Assembly: GCA_963383645.1 (NCBI GenBank)
Contig: OY726559.1
Location: forward strand, 109,576,235 to 109,640,234
Direction: 5' to 3'
DNA from: Muscardinus avellanarius
Lineage: Eukaryota; Chordata; Mammalia; Rodentia; Gliridae
Length of the DNA: 64,000 bases
Shown: piece by piece, positions 11,846 through 24,526 of the stretch
Layout: the number at the start of each line of letters is the position of its first letter
How positions within the stretch are numbered: the first letter of the stretch is position 1
Made by a program: the position numbers and the translations under genes
Notes under the pieces: model-generated
Told to the model about the DNA's origin: nothing
The model's database searches: none
What the model saw: the letters and a program-made list of their open reading frames with translations, nothing else

Positions 11846-12056
11846 TAAATAAATAAATGCCAGATGTGGTGGTGCACGCTTGTAATCTCAGCATTCTGGA
11901 GGCTGAGACAGGAGGATCCAGGTTTCCAGACAGTCTCTACTACTTAGTGAGGCCCTTTGCAACTCAGTGAGACCCTGTTTCAAAATAAAGAATATAAAAT
12001 AGGGCTGGGGGTGGAGCTTGAAGGTAGAATGCCCCTGGGTTCCATCCCTAGTTAAA
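10452..12056. repeat. SINE cluster upstream of FCGR3
   Basis: Plus-strand copies at 10452-10620, 10628-10826 (plus an ID arm to 10890), 11452-11608, 11634-11790 and 11855-12055. Antisense copies lie at 10981-11170 and 11171-11325. A (CA)n of about 47 bp at 11793-11840 and an AAAT tail follow the 11634 copy. The segment 12057-12697 is unique, with no gene seen. Confidence 0.83.
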
Positions 12057-12696
12057 AAAAAAAAAAAAAAAAAACAGGCCGTGGGAGAGAAGTTGGTCCT
12101 GGAAGAAGGAGACACCTATCAGACACTAAAGGGGACACAGAAAGGGGGGTGCAAGCGGGGGACTCTACACTGGCCCCACGTGGCCAGGGCTGTGGGGAGC
12201 CACGGGAGCTTGGGCAGTTCCAGCCCCTCGGGGACCTGCAGGGCCTGGGCTGGTCTGTGATCCAGTGGTCATATTTGACGCTCCTGGCAGGAGGAGGTGC
12301 AGATGGGCTGCCCAGAGTGCGGTTTGTCAAGCTCATCTTTTCCCAACGCCCACTTGACTTACTGTCACATCAGCCTGGACTCCACACAGAGAACTAAGAG
12401 CTGGCAGTGCTGCCCCCCAGACACCTGGAAGGTCTCAGCTGGCTTGGGAGAGGGACAGGCAGATGTCGGCAGAGTGGAGGGAGGCAGGGCAGCCGCAGGG
12501 CCCGCTGACCGCTGCTTCGGGCCCACACCCTCTCCGTGCTAGAATGGCAGAAAAGTCAGTTCTCAGGGGCTGGTTATTTGCTGGGCTGCCAGGTGAAGCT
12601 TACGATCCTCTCTCAGGGCACCATGCACTCCTATGCTTCCTGCCACCGCCCAGACAACGGAAACACCCAGGCGGTCATTCCAGAGTCTTTTCCCCT

Positions 12697-12757
12697 TCCT
12701 TCCTTCCTTCCTTCCTTCCTTCCTTCCTTCCTTCCTTCCTTCTTTCCTTCCTTCTTG
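12697..12757 (+). repeat. (CCTT)n microsatellite
   Basis: About 15 tetranucleotide units of CCTT/TTCC, running directly into an antisense SINE. Confidence 0.95.
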
Positions 12758-13076
12758 TAGTGGGGGTTGAACCCAGGGGCATCCTACCTCTGAGTTATAC
12801 CCCCAGGCAATTTTATTCTTTTTTATGTAAATGATCCATTAAATTTTTTATTTTATATTTTATTTTATTTTTGCTATACTGGGGATGGAACCCAGGGGCA
12901 TTCTACCCCCAAGCTACACCCCCGGTCCTATTTTTTTATTCTTTGTTTTGAAACAGGGTCTCACTGAGTTGCAAAGGACCTCTCTAAGTAGCTGAGGCTG
13001 TCTGTGAACCACAGTCCTCCTGTCTCAGCCTCCTGATTCTGGGATTACAAGTGTGTGTGCGCCACCACGCCCGGTG
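12755..13076 (-). repeat. Antisense SINEs
   Basis: An ID arm at 12758-12812 and a full dimer at about 12876-13076, at the 3' border of the antisense L1. Confidence 0.82.
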
Positions 13077-13079
13077 TAG

Positions 13080-16000
13080 TCATACTTCTTAATGGAGCAC
13101 AAGATGGTGGAGGCGTACATGCATACATCACTCATTTAGCTCTCCCCATTCCCCCCCTCCTTCCCATGCTTGGCTTAGTGACTGACTTTGACATGTTTGT
13201 TAAAGTACATCATGTGCATTAGAGAATTTCCCTCTTTTCCCCCATCCCCTCAGTTGTTTCCTTATTTGCTCATCTATGGTTTCTCCCTCTTTGTCTAGAG
13301 TTCCTCCTATGACCTTCCCCCCCCCCCAGCTTCTGCATATTAAGGATAATATCCAATTTTTCACTTTTTGTGACTGACTAATCTCATTTAGCATAATGTC
13401 CTCCAGTTCCATCCATTTCCCTGTAAATGACGTAATTTTGTTCTTCTTTATGGCTGAGTAGAATTCTATTGTGCACATATCCCATAGTTTTGTAATCCCT
13501 TCATCTGTTGATGGACATCTTGGCTGGTTCCATAGTTTGGCTATGGTGAATTGTGCAGCTATGAACATGGATACACATGCATTAGTTTGGTAGTTTGGTT
13601 TCCTTTCTTTTGGGTAGATACCAGAAGTGGTATTGCTGGATCGAATGGTAAATTTGTTCCCATTCTTCTGGGGATCCTCCATACTGTTTTCCAAAGTGGT
13701 TGCACTAATTTGCAATCCCACCAATGTTTTATTTATTTATTTATTTATTTTTGAAGATTTAAAGAAGTTTATTAAAAGATAGAAATACAGAGGATAGGTA
13801 CAGCTCCATACCAGTCTGGCATGAGGGTGGGGGGGTGTGACTCGAATGAGTATACCCCCACCAACAATGTTTTAGAGTTCCCACTTCTCCACATTCTCGC
13901 CAGCATTTGTTGTTGTTTATGGTTTGAATGATTGCCATTCTAGTTGGGGTTAGGTGGAATCTCAGGTTTGTTTTGTTTTGTTTTGATACTGGGGATGGAA
14001 CCCAGGGGCATTCTACCTCCAAGCTCCACCTCCAGTCCTACCTATTTTATATTCTTTATTTTGAAACAGGGTCTCACTGAGTTGAGTTTTGATTTGCATT
14101 TCTCTGATTGCTAATGATGTTGAATATTTTTTTCATACATTTATTGGTCGTTTGAATTTCTTCTTTTGTGAAGTGTGTATTTCATTCACTTGCCTTTTTT
14201 TTTTTTTTTTTGCGGGTCTGGGGATGGAACCCAGGGGCTTTTGACCTCCGAGCTATACCCCCTGCCCTATTTTTTATTCTTTATTTTGAAACCGGGTCTC
14301 ACTGAGTTGCAGAGGGCCTCACTAAGTAGCTGAGGCTGTCCGCGAACTGTGATCCTCCAGGTCTCAGCCTCCCGAATGCTGGGATTACAAGCGTGCGCCA
14401 CCACGCCCGGCTCCATTTTTTTGATTGGCTTATTTATCTAGAAATTTGTCTATTTCGTATAGATTTTCCATTTTGTTGGAGTATAGTTTTTCAAAGTAGT
14501 TTCTGATAATCCTCTGGATTTCTACACCATTAGTGGTAATATCTCCTTTTTTGTCTTTTATTTTCATAATTTGGATTGATTCTTTTTATTTTGGTTATGT
14601 TGGCTATGTTTACCTATCTTGTTAAATTATTTTTGAGAAACCAGCTTTTGGTGTTGTTGATTTTCTATATTTTTCTCTACTTCTTTGATTTCTGTTTTGA
14701 TTATAACAATTTCCTGCCGTCTACTGGCTTTGGGGTTAGACTGTTCCTGTTTTTCAAGGGTTTTGAGGTATGTCATTAGGTTATTTATTCAGTGGTTTTC
14801 TGTTCTTCTTATGTGGGCACTCAGCACTATGAAGTTTCCTCTAAATTCTACCTTCAAGGTGACCCAGAGGTTATGATAAGTTATATCACTATTTTCGTTT
14901 GTTTCTAGGAATTTCTTAATTTCACCCCTTACTTCTTTGATGACCCATTCCTCATTCAGCAGTGTGATGTTCAGTCTCCACATGTTTATGTGGTTTCTCT
15001 GGGTCTTCTTATTGTTGATTTCTAGTTTTATTCCATTATGGTCTGAAAAGACACAGGGAAGTATGTCACATTTTTTTAATTTGCTCATGCTCACTCTGTG
15101 GCCCAGGATGTGATCTATTTTGGAGAAGGTTCCATGAGCCATTGAGGAAAATGTGAACCCTACTCCAGTTGGGTGAAATATTTTGTATATGTGTAATAGG
15201 TCCATTTGGTTTATGATGTTCTTTAAGTCTGAGGCATCTTTACTGACCTTTTGTCTAGAAGATAGACCTGCTTTGTCTCATCTGATAAGCATGGGCTTGA
15301 AGTCTAACTTGTCTGTTATCATAGCTGCTACTCCTGCTTGTCTTTCAGTTTGGTTGGCATGGCTTACCTTGTTCCAGCCCTTTACCTTTAGTTTGTTAAT
15401 ATCTTTACTTGTAAGGTGTGTTTCTTGCAGGCAGCAGATAGACGGATTCTGGTTTTTAATCCATTTTGCAACCTTCAAGTCTTTTTATTGTGGAGTTGAG
15501 GCCATTTTGTTCAGTGTGATTACTGAGAGATGATTTTTAATTCCTAACATTTTGAATTTTAACTTCTGTTTGAGGTAGAGTTTGTGTTTTGTTCGGCTTA
15601 GTTTTTTGCTTGATGGAAATTATTGTTTCTCTGGTTCTGGCATTTATTACTTTTTTCTTCTTTGCAGTTAATCTCTTTGAATATTTTCTCTAGTGCTGGG
15701 TTGGAAGACATAAATTCTTTCAGCTTCTGTTTGTCATGGGACATTTTCATTTCCCCATCAAACTGAGAGATAGTTTTGCTGGGTTTTGGCTGCAAGTTGT
15801 TTTATTTCAGAGTTTGGAGAATGTTATTCCAGGCCCTCCTGGCTTTCCCGACTTGGTTTGGGAAGTCTGGAGTGAGTCTAACTGGTTTGCCTCTGAATGT
15901 TACTGGGTCTTTTGCTTTTGTTGCCTTTAAGATTCTCTCCTTGGCTTCTACATTGGTCAGTTTGATTATTATGTGGTGTGGTGCGTTTTTTCTCTGATAT

Positions 16001-17000
16001 TGTCTAAAGGAGGTTCTATAAGTTTTCTGTACCAGTGTACCAACCCCTTTTTCTATGTTTAAAAATTTTTCTAAGCCGGGCGTGGTGGCACACGCTTGTA
16101 ATCCCCACGCTTGGGAGGCTGAGCCAGCCTCGGTTATTTAGTGAGGCTCTCAGCAACTTAGTGAGACCCTGTTTCCAAATAAAATATAAAATAGGTCTGG
16201 GAGGATAGTCCGGAGGTAGAAAGCCTCTGGGTTCTACCCCCAGTACCATAAAAAAAATTTTTTTTTCTGATATTACTTATTTGAAAAGATCGTAAATCCC
16301 TTTGTTTTCACATTTTATTCCCTCTTCTATAGCTATTATTCTTAGGTTATCCCTTTTAAATGGGCCCCAAGCTGGGTGTGGTTGGCACACACTTGTCATC
16401 CCAGCATTTTGGAGGCTGAGATGGGAGGATTGCAGGTTCACGGACGGCCTCAGCCATTTAGTGAGGCCCTGTTTCAAAATAAAGAATAAAAAATAGGGCT
16501 GGGGTGTAGCTCAGAGGTAAAATGCCCCTGGGTTCCACCCCCAATACCACACACACACAATAAATGATGGCCCATATCCCTTCAATGTCAAATTCATGTT
16601 TTTCCTAAATTGTATACTATGCGTTCATTTTTAGAGCAATCATCCTCTAAAAGCAAGATTATATCCTCCGTGTGGTCTAATTTACTGTTTATAGTTTGTA
16701 TTGATGCCTTCACTTCAATGACCGCATCCTTCTTTTTCCTTCAGGCTCTCTCTAAATTCTTTTGGGAAATTCTGGATCATTTTTCCTGTTAACTTTTCTT
16801 TGTCCTTCTGGCAGTCTCTGCCGTTCTGTGTTCAGGCTCTGTCGTTGTGGGGCTGTGGGAGCTCAGTGCTCTCTTGTCATTCCTCCTCCTCATGATTTCA
16901 GAAGTTTGTATTTTTCTTGCTTTTGGTAGATTTCTCTCAGTCTGTAGGTGTCAACTGGTGCATACAAGGGCAAGTTGTGTTGTATTCAGTGGTGAAGACT
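13080..17000 (-). mobile_element. LINE-1 element, antisense, degenerate, with nested insertions
   Basis: On the minus strand, L1 pieces occur in the correct order. Near 15.8 kb is an ORF1 C-terminal-like stretch. At 15.5-14.8 kb is ORF2 endonuclease sequence (for example SICCLQETHL and FSKIDHILGH). Near 13.9 kb is ORF2 sequence with KCWRECGEVGTLKHCWW. At 13.5-13.2 kb is the ORF2 C-terminal region (KLWNQPRCPSTDE, YSAIKK). Antisense pyrimidine-rich sequence at 13.1-13.3 kb fits the L1 3' UTR. Nested in it are antisense SINEs (13985-14090, 14210-14415) and plus SINEs (16075-16250, 16370-16548). The reverse transcriptase middle is missing and the frames are broken, so it is inactive. The 5' limit near 17 kb is uncertain. 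Confidence 0.85.
13731..13857 (-). pseudogene. Short 5'-truncated retrocopy of an unknown mRNA 3' end
   Basis: On the minus strand this insert has AATAAA (13773-13768), about 20 nt of sequence and then an A-rich (AAAT)n tail. L1 sequence continues on both sides, and near-matching copies of about 15-18 bp (taaaacattg..ggtggg) flank it. This is the signature of an L1-mediated retrocopy of a polyadenylated transcript. The source gene is not identifiable. Confidence 0.5.
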
Positions 17001-17159
17001 GAGTGAGGAGGAAAGTGATAAAATTGTAAATGCGAGAATCGGGTGAGGTCACAGGTAGGATCAAATAGAATGAGAGTATGAGTTTGGTAAGGGAGTAAGT
17101 ATAGCGCGGAGATTAGAGGCAGTGAATGTGTAGTAGGTTCTAGGACGACAGGACCTCCA

Positions 17160-18081
17160 TGCTCAGCTTGGAATACATAGCGGTACTATGGGTGGAACCC
17201 AGGGCATTCTACCTCCCAGCCCTACTATTTATCCTTCCTTCCTCCCTTCCTCTCCCTCTCCTCCTCCCCCTCCCCCCCTCTCTTTTTTTCCAGTACTGGG
17301 AATGGAACCCAGGGGTATTCTATTTCCAAGCTATACCCCCTGTCATGTCTTTTATTCTTTATTTTAAAACAGGGTCTCACTGAGTTGCAAGGGGCCTCGC
17401 TAAGTAGCTGAGGCTGGCCACAAATCACGATCTTCCGGTCTCAGCCTCCCCGGTACTGGGGTTGCAAGCGTGCCCACCACGCCTGGCTTGTGCAAGAGTA
17501 TTTCTGAAGCACCATTCTATAAGCCGGGCGAGGTGGCTCATGCCTGCTCTCACGAGTCTAGGAAGCGACGCCAGTACCACCACTTATTTGCTTACCCTGG
17601 CTTCAATTTCCCTGTCCGTCAAATGTGACTGACAGTAGTGGTACCACCCTTGGGAGCTATTATGAGGTCTAAGTGAAGGGTACAGGGGAAGCCGTTGGCT
17701 CCGTATCTCCAAAGGTTAGCCAGCGTCTGACACACGCTAGGATCTCCACCAGACCGCTCAGGTGATCAGGGGGAGGGCTCTGGATGCCGGGCGAGAAGCA
17801 ACCACTTCATCCTGAAAGGTACTGGATGCCAATCAAAGGAGGTAAGTCAAGGAGTGGAGTAACCAGTTTAATGTTTTATAAGAATTGTTCTTGTGAGGCG
17901 TGGTGGCTCAAACTTATGATCCCAGTACTTGGGAGGCTGAGCCAGGAGGATTGCAGATTGAGGCCAGGCTCAGCTACTTAGTGAGGCCCTCTGCAACTTA
18001 GTGACACCCTATTTCCAAATAAAATAGAAAACAGGTCTGGGAGTGTAGCTCAGAGGTGAAAGGCACCTGGGTTCCATCCCC

Positions 18082-18126
<45 letters not shown>
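17160..18126. repeat. SINEs, MIR remnant and (CA)n
   Basis: An antisense ID arm at 17175-17222, a pyrimidine-rich stretch at 17225-17290 and an antisense dimer at 17290-17490. A MIR-like remnant lies near 17580-17720. A plus dimer at 17892-18085 has a tail that has become (CA)n at 18086-18126. Confidence 0.75.
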
Positions 18127-18130
<4 letters not shown>

Positions 18131-18469
18131 AAGACGGAAAATGTATGCAAAACCAGACACATGCAGACACACCGGAGCAGACACAGGCGGGAGCAGCATT
18201 GTGCGGGAGCTGGGGCCACTCCAGAACACAGGAAAAGAAAACCAGAAGAGATGGAGATGGAGCTTGTGTGTGACCTCACCCCACAGCTTGTTTTACTTTG
18301 GGAGACTCACACCCTCACAGGAGAGTCAGTCCTTGTCCCCATCATCCATATTTTATTGTTGTCTCCAACAGCTTTCATTTTATTTAAATCTATTTAAATG
18401 AGATAGCCTATTGACATGCAAGAACTTCCCTGAACTCTAATGTTACCTCTTAGAGTGTCTTTTTTTTTT

Positions 18470-18690
18470 TTTATTTGGCAGTACTTAGTATGGAACCCCG
18501 GGGCATCCAACCTCCAAGCTACCCCCCCCCCCAAGCCCTATATTTTTATCCTTTATTTTGAAGCAGGGTCTCACTGAGTTGCAGAGGGCCTCACTAAGTA
18601 GCTAAGGCTGGCCTTGAACCTGTGATCCTCTTGTCTCAGCCTCCCAAGTACTGGGATGACAAGTGTGCGCCCCCATGCCTGGCTCTTAGA
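18470..18690 (-). repeat. Antisense B1-ID SINE
   Basis: A full antisense dimer with its poly(T) tail at 18462-18474. The segments 18127-18460 and 18691-19095 are unique. The second has a faint MIR-like motif near 19040-19070. Confidence 0.82.
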
Positions 18691-19097
18691 GCGTCTTCTA
18701 AACACCCTCTACCTATGGTATCACACATCAGAATACACTTAAGACTCTCCCCAAATTACAAAATAAAACATTAAATGTTAGCCAATGAAAGAAAAACAAA
18801 ACCGTGTACTTTTATGGGCCCCCTAGACACATGGTGTTTGTGCATTCTCACGGTGTGATGTTTGAATCACATTAACTGTATCTATCTCCTCACTTATCAT
18901 TTACTGGAAACTGCAGAACTTTAGTTGCAAGGCAGAGTGTTGGTGGTCTGTACTTGGAAGGATACCAGGAGGAAGGAAATTCAGGTTTTGGTTTCGGTCT
19001 GACAAGAGTCGTCATCAAACCACATCTCTTCCCCAAACCTATTTCCTCATCTACAAACTGAGATAAATGTACTGCAGGATACTTAACTCTTTTTTGT

Positions 19098-20022
19098 GTG
19101 TGGTACTGATACCCCCAAGCTCCAGCCCCCCTTTTTTTATTCTTTATTTATTTTATTTTATTTTATTTGTTGCTGGAAGCCCTTCTATATCTGTGGGCTA
19201 CACTCCCAGACCTATTTTTTTTTTTTTTATTTTTGGTTGGAAACAGGGTCTCCTAAGTCAGCGCGTGTGGCTGGCTTCGAACCTGCGCGATCCTCCTGTC
19301 TCCGCCTCCCAAGTGCGGGGATTACAAGCGTGCGCCACCAGGCCCGGCTTTATTCTTTATTTTGAAACAGGGTCTCACTGAGTTGTACAGGCCTCACTAA
19401 GTAGCTGAGGCTGGCCTTGAACCGCGATCCTCCCGTCTGGTCTCAGCCTCCCAGTGCTGGGATTACAAGTGTGCGCCACCACGCCTGGCAATGTTTAGCT
19501 CTTTGCACCCTGACTCTTCTGTGGTTCTGGATGTGGGGTTCCGGTGGTGATTTCTAGTCATTGCAGAAACGAGGTGTCTTTGCTTTCTAAAAATCCTAAT
19601 GACAGCCATTAGCCGACTCTTGGGATACAAAAGGGTTTTCTAGCCGAGCTCGGATTTAGAAGTTAGTTATAAAAACTGAGCCTCTGGGCCCATCGGTGAG
19701 GGTGTGAGTGGGCTCGGGGCCTCCCAGGAGAGTCTGTCCTTGTTCCCCTCACCCACATTTCATTGTTGTCTCCAGAAGCTTCCATAGCTGGGTGTGGTGG
19801 GCACATCTATAAACCCAGTACGTGAGCCGGGCGTGGTGATGCACACTTGTCATCCTGGCTTTCGGGAGGCTGAGCTGAGACCTGGAAGATCATGGTTTGC
19901 AGACAGCCTCAGCTACTTAGTGAGGCCCTCTGCAACTCAGTGAGATCCTGTTTCAAAATAAAGAATAAAAAATAGGGCTGGGGGTGTAGCTCAGAGGTCG
20001 AATGCCTCTGAGTTCATCCCAG

Positions 20023-20078
<56 letters not shown>

Positions 20079-20160
20079 CTTGGGGGGGTGTTTGTAGCTC
20101 GGAGGTAGACCGCCCCTGGGTCCAATTTCTAGTACAATAAATACATTTTTAAAAGCTTTC
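19098..20160. repeat. SINEs and (CA)n
   Basis: Antisense copies at 19098-19350 (the 'gttgctggaagcccttcta' variant) and 19351-19490. A plus dimer lies at 19820-20020 with (CA)n at 20023-20076, then a plus ID arm at 20080-20140. The segments 19491-19800 and 20160-20560 are unique, with no gene seen. Confidence 0.8.
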
Positions 20161-20569
20161 ATAGATTCACAGAGCCCACAATACCACCCCGGTGGCACTG
20201 GGCTGATCCAGGAGGGTGGTAGGGTGGTTGGGGGTGTTCCATAAATATAAGGGAGCACACAGGGTGTGCTGGGTAACTTTTTTTGAATGGGGATGGTAAG
20301 CCAGTTTGGGAATCTATGATCTGTAGTATCTTCTTGCCTTAAATAAGTGAAACAATTCAGAGGTAAATAAAGTAAAAGTGAAATTGGCATTTAATGTCTC
20401 TCCTCCAGTTTTGTTCCCCTCCTCTGGGTAACAAATCCCTGCTCAGGTTGTGGTGTCGCCTTCAGAGCTCCCCTACTCCGTCACATGGTGTAAACAGAGC
20501 AGACCGCGGGGCTAAATCCAGGCACCCCAGGCTCTCCTTAACTCGCTCCCCCAAACCCCACTAATCAGC

Positions 20570-20715
20570 CAGCCCTGGTGGCGCATGCTTGTAATCACAG
20601 TACTTGGAAGGCTGAGACAGGAGGATTGCAGGTTCGAGGCCAGCCTCAGCAACTTAGTGGGACCCTGCTTCAAAATAAAATATAAAAAGGGCTGGGGGTG
20701 TTGCTCGGAGTCGAC
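20570..20715 (+). repeat. B1-ID SINE, truncated right arm
   Basis: A plus-strand B1 arm and linker that stops within the ID arm near 20715. Confidence 0.78.
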
Positions 20716-20909
20716 CCCAATAGGAAAGACAAATCTTTCCGTTCCCACTTTGATTCAGCAGAGGGCAGGAGAGAGCAGCAGATGGTACCCGGCTGGACCC
20801 AGAGGAATTCTACCTCCAGGATACTCCTTCAACCGTTTGCCATTTGAAACAGGGGATGTAGCTTAAGGGTGGGGATTTACAGCCTGGGATTTCAGGCCTG
20901 TGCCGCCGC

Positions 20910-21130
20910 CCGGTGCATCGCGCACTGCGAGCCTTTAAACGTCACCGTGTTTTCTGATGTTTCCCTGGTCGCTAAGGACGGCGGAGTGTGGTTATGCTTG
21001 TGCGCGGTGATGCTGCCTGCTTGTGAAGTGTCTAAGGCTTTTGCCTACATTTTAAATTGGGTCGTTGGTCTCCATCGCTGAGTTTTAGAAGTTCTTTGTG
21101 TGTCAGTGCCTCCCCCAAGTCAGTGGCTAG
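20910..21130 (-). mobile_element. L1 fragment, antisense (tentative)
   Basis: The stretch around 21035-21100 (acattttaaattgggtcgtt, then gctgagttttagaagttctt) resembles the antisense of an L1 ORF2 segment. It is short and degenerate. Confidence 0.4.
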
Positions 21131-21149
21131 CTGCTCGCTTTAAAATTTT

Positions 21150-21350
21150 ATTTATTCGGTACTGGGGATGGAACCCAGGGGCATTCTACCTCCAGGCTAC
21201 CCCCCTGGCCCGATTTTTTAATTCTTTATTTTGAAACAGGGTCTCACTGGGTTGTAAGGGCCTCACTAAGTAGCTGAGGCTGTCTGCGAACCACAATCTT
21301 CCTGTCTCAGCCTCCTGAATGCTGGGATTACAGGCGTGTGCCATCATGCC

Positions 21351-21439
<89 letters not shown>

Positions 21440-21640
21440 CGGTACTGAGGATTGAACCCAGGTGTTCTAACTCTGAGCTACACCCCCTGCCCTTTTTGTT
21501 TGTTTGCTTTCAAACAGGGCCTCACTAGGTTGCTGAGCAGCTGATCAAATTGTTAAGGCTGGTCTCCAACCTGTGAACCTCCCTCCTGTCTCAGCCTCCC
21601 AAGTACTGAGATTGCAGACATGCACCACCACCCTGAAAGA
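21150..21640 (-). repeat. Two antisense SINEs around a (TA)n tract
   Basis: Dimers at 21150-21355 and 21438-21640. Between them are about 70 bp of pure TA (21355-21424) and a poly(T), replacing the tail of the second copy. Confidence 0.85.
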
Positions 21641-21900
21641 TATGGCGGGTCCCCCTGGCGCACAGATACACGCGGAGATCCATTATAGATGGTATGAATG
21701 CCTTTATTTGTGGGGAGTCGGCCGCCAGCCCCCGCGGGGGCTGGTGGGGGAGAGCGCGTCTCTCTGTCTCTCTATCGGGCTTCTCTCTTCTCTCTAATCG
21801 AGAGCTCTCGGAACCGCAGAGCTCCGCCTCCTAGCTTCCGGCCCCGCCCCCCGCGGGGCAGGGGCTGCTGGAACCTTTCACACCCCAGCCACCCGCAGCC
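21640..21900 (-). mobile_element. Candidate solo LTR of an endogenous retrovirus
   Basis: A GC- and CpG-rich block unlike its surroundings. On the minus strand it has a U3/R-like GC-rich part with GGGGCGGGGCC-type boxes, a poly(A) signal AATAAA (21708-21703) and a short U5-like end rich in CpG. No internal retroviral sequence adjoins it. I cannot define the ends or a target-site duplication with certainty, so the LTR call is tentative. Confidence 0.4.
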
Positions 21901-21909
21901 CTTTGGAAA

Positions 21910-22749
21910 CACTTTTTTATTTTGAAACATGGTCTCCTTAAGTTGCTGAGGCTGGCTGCAAACCTGTGATCCTCCTGTCTCAGCCTTCCAAGTATGGGAT
22001 TACAGGCTTGCATGGCTCTGGACTTTATTACAATCGAAAACAATTGAAAACGTCAGCTCTAAAAAACGAGATCCACCTGGAGTTAGAGCAGCATTAACCT
22101 GCCTTTCCCAAGGAGCGCTGGTGGAGGCCGCGCACTCTCTACTAGTTTGTAATGATCACAGTGAGCAAGGCTAACGTGCCGGGTTAAAACTTCACGGCTT
22201 TTTCTCATGTAATCTTCACGACATTAGAAGGTAAATGCTCATATCTGGTTTACAATTTGAGGTAACAGAATTTCAAAAGGAAAAATAGTCGGGTGAGGTG
22301 GTGCATAACTGTCCTCCAGGACCTGGGAGGCTGAGGCAGGAGGATTGTAGTTCCAGACCAGCCTGGGCAACTTATTGAGACCCTGTCTCAGAATGAGAAA
22401 ACGCATCTAAGATCTCCCAGCTGGGAAGAGATGAGGGTTTTGCTCTGGGCCCTTCTCTAAAGCCCGTGTTCTTTTTTTTTTTTTTTTTTTTTTTGGTGGT
22501 ACCGGGGTTCCTGGAAGCCCTTCTACCTCCGGGCTACACTTCCAGACCTATTTTTGCATTTTTATTTGGAAACAGGGTCTCCTAAGCCAGCGCGCGGGGC
22601 TGGCTTCGAACCTGCGCGATCCTCCTGTCTCTGCCTCCCAAGCGCGGGGATTACAAGCGTGCACCACCACGCCCGGCAAGCCCGTGTTCTTAATCATGGG
22701 GCTTTCATGATTTTTGAGTTATTCAAACCTTTTCCACTGACAGAAATAC

Positions 22750-22797
<48 letters not shown>

Positions 22798-22985
22798 TGG
22801 GGATTAAACTCAGGGGCATTCCTCCAAGTTACACCCCAGCCCTATTTTTTCTTCTTTATTTTGAAACCGGGTCTCACTGAGTTGCAAAGGGCCTCAGTAA
22901 GTAGCTGAGGCTGTCCGAGAACCGCAATCTTCCTGTCTCAGACTCCCGAATGCTGGGATGACAAGCGTGCGCCACCATGCCCGGC
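21910..22985. repeat. SINEs, old MIR-like sequence and (GT)n
   Basis: An antisense left arm at 21910-22017, a plus B1-only copy at 22290-22395 and an antisense variant dimer at 22490-22680. A GT microsatellite at 22750-22797 leads into an antisense dimer 22797-22985. The sequence at 22020-22290 and 22395-22470 looks like a MIR split by the B1. Confidence 0.72.
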
Positions 22986-23012
22986 TTTGATGATATTTAA
23001 AAAATATTGATA

Positions 23013-23220
23013 TCAGAAGCTGGGCATGGTGGTGCACGCTTGTCATCCCAATACTTGAGAGGCTGAGACAGGAGGATCACACAGGTTTGAAGCCAGCCTC
23101 AGCAGTTTAGTGAGACTCTCAGTAACTTAGACCCTGTTTCCAAATAAAATATAAAATAGGTCTGGAGGTGTAGCCTGGAGGTAGAAAGCCCCTGGGTTCC
23201 ATCCTCAGTACCACAAAAAA
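23013..23220 (+). repeat. B1-ID SINE
   Basis: A full plus-strand dimer of the 'tccaaataaaatataaaata' linker subfamily. The following 23280-23780 is unique and G-rich, with no gene recognised. Confidence 0.85.
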
Positions 23221-23782
23221 AGAAAAAAAAATTGCTATCAGTCCATTGAGCTCTCACCACTGGCAAAATGATTTTTTTTTTTTAACCTAAAGATCAGATC
23301 AGGGCCTGGGGGTGGGGTGGGGGCAGGGCAGCGCTGGCGGCCAGAGCCTGTGGCTGCAGGGGCGGGGCTGTTGGAGACCACAGAGGGCAAGGAGATGTCT
23401 TATAGGTCCTTCCCTTGAGTGTTGAAGCTTGCTTCCTGAAGGGGCTTTTGAGAGGGAGGGCGCAGGAGAGGCCCGAGACAGACTCCGAGGTCTCCTGTTC
23501 TGGGGCGGTGCAGGCCAGCAAAGGATTATGGGGATGACAAGAGAAGGCAAGAAAAGCCACGCTCTCCTGACGCCTGGGGGGAGGAGCAGTCTGCTAGCTC
23601 TCTGTGTCTTATTTACCGCCCCCCTTGACTGCTGTGGTCCTCGGCTGGGCACCCTCCCTCCCCAGGGAACATGTGCCAATGCCCGGGGCTCTTTTGGCAT
23701 CAGAAGGCGAGGCGGGTGCTGCTAAGCACCCACATGGAGCAGGTCACCACAGCCGAATGGCCTGTGGCCAAATGTCTGGAGT

Positions 23783-24526
23783 GAGCCGGGCGTGGGGGCG
23801 CACGCCTGTCATCCCAGCACTCGGAAGGCTGAGACAGGAGGATCACGGTTCACGGACAGCCTCAGCTACTTAGTGAGGCCCTCTGCAACTCAGTGAGACC
23901 CTGTTTCAAAATAAAGAATGAAAAATAGGGCTGGGGGTGTACGTTGGAGGCCGAATGCCCCTGGGTTCCATCCCCAGTACTGCCAAAGGGGGCGGGGGGG
24001 AAGCCAGGAGTGCCGAGGTTGAACAGCTCTGCCGGCAGGACCAGGGGCATGATGGTCTTTATCTTCAGGACTGGAACTTGAAGCTCCAAGGAACTGCCTG
24101 GCGTTTGGACCTGGGCTTACAGTGCCAAACCCGTGTCACAGTGGTGGGAACCGTGATGGAGATGGTGACGGGTCAAAGAACCAGGTGCTGTGCTTGGCAG
24201 ATATTTATTGAGATATTCACCAAGATAATGAATGAATGAGTAAATAAGAGAACGAACACAGGAGAAAACTGAGGAGCGTGCACGTGGCCGCCGTGCTGCC
24301 CTTCTGACACACCTCCTTGTTTATTATTCTCACTCCACTACCCAAAAGTGAGTCTGGGTTGGACGTGGTGGCGCATGCCTGTAATCCCAGTGTGTGGGAG
24401 GCTGAAACAGGAGGATCACAGCCGTCAGCAACCTAGTGAGACCCTGTTTCAAATAATGAATAATAAAACAGGACTGGGGTGTAGCTCAGAGGGAGAAAAT
24501 GCTCTGGGTTCCATCCCTAGTACCGA
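23783..24526 (+). repeat. Two B1-ID SINEs
   Basis: Plus-strand dimers at 23783-23982 and 24355-24526. The first belongs to the 'caaaataaagaataaaaaat' linker subfamily. The second ends in degenerate CCAA repeats (24527-24565). The segment 23990-24350 is unique. Confidence 0.83.

Noticed and set aside
13200..13724. A 174-codon minus-strand frame that looks like a gene.
   Set aside because: Its sequence (KLWNQPRCPSTDE...YSAIKK) is the C-terminal part of L1 ORF2 fused to flanking 3' UTR-like sequence. It is a degenerate transposon.
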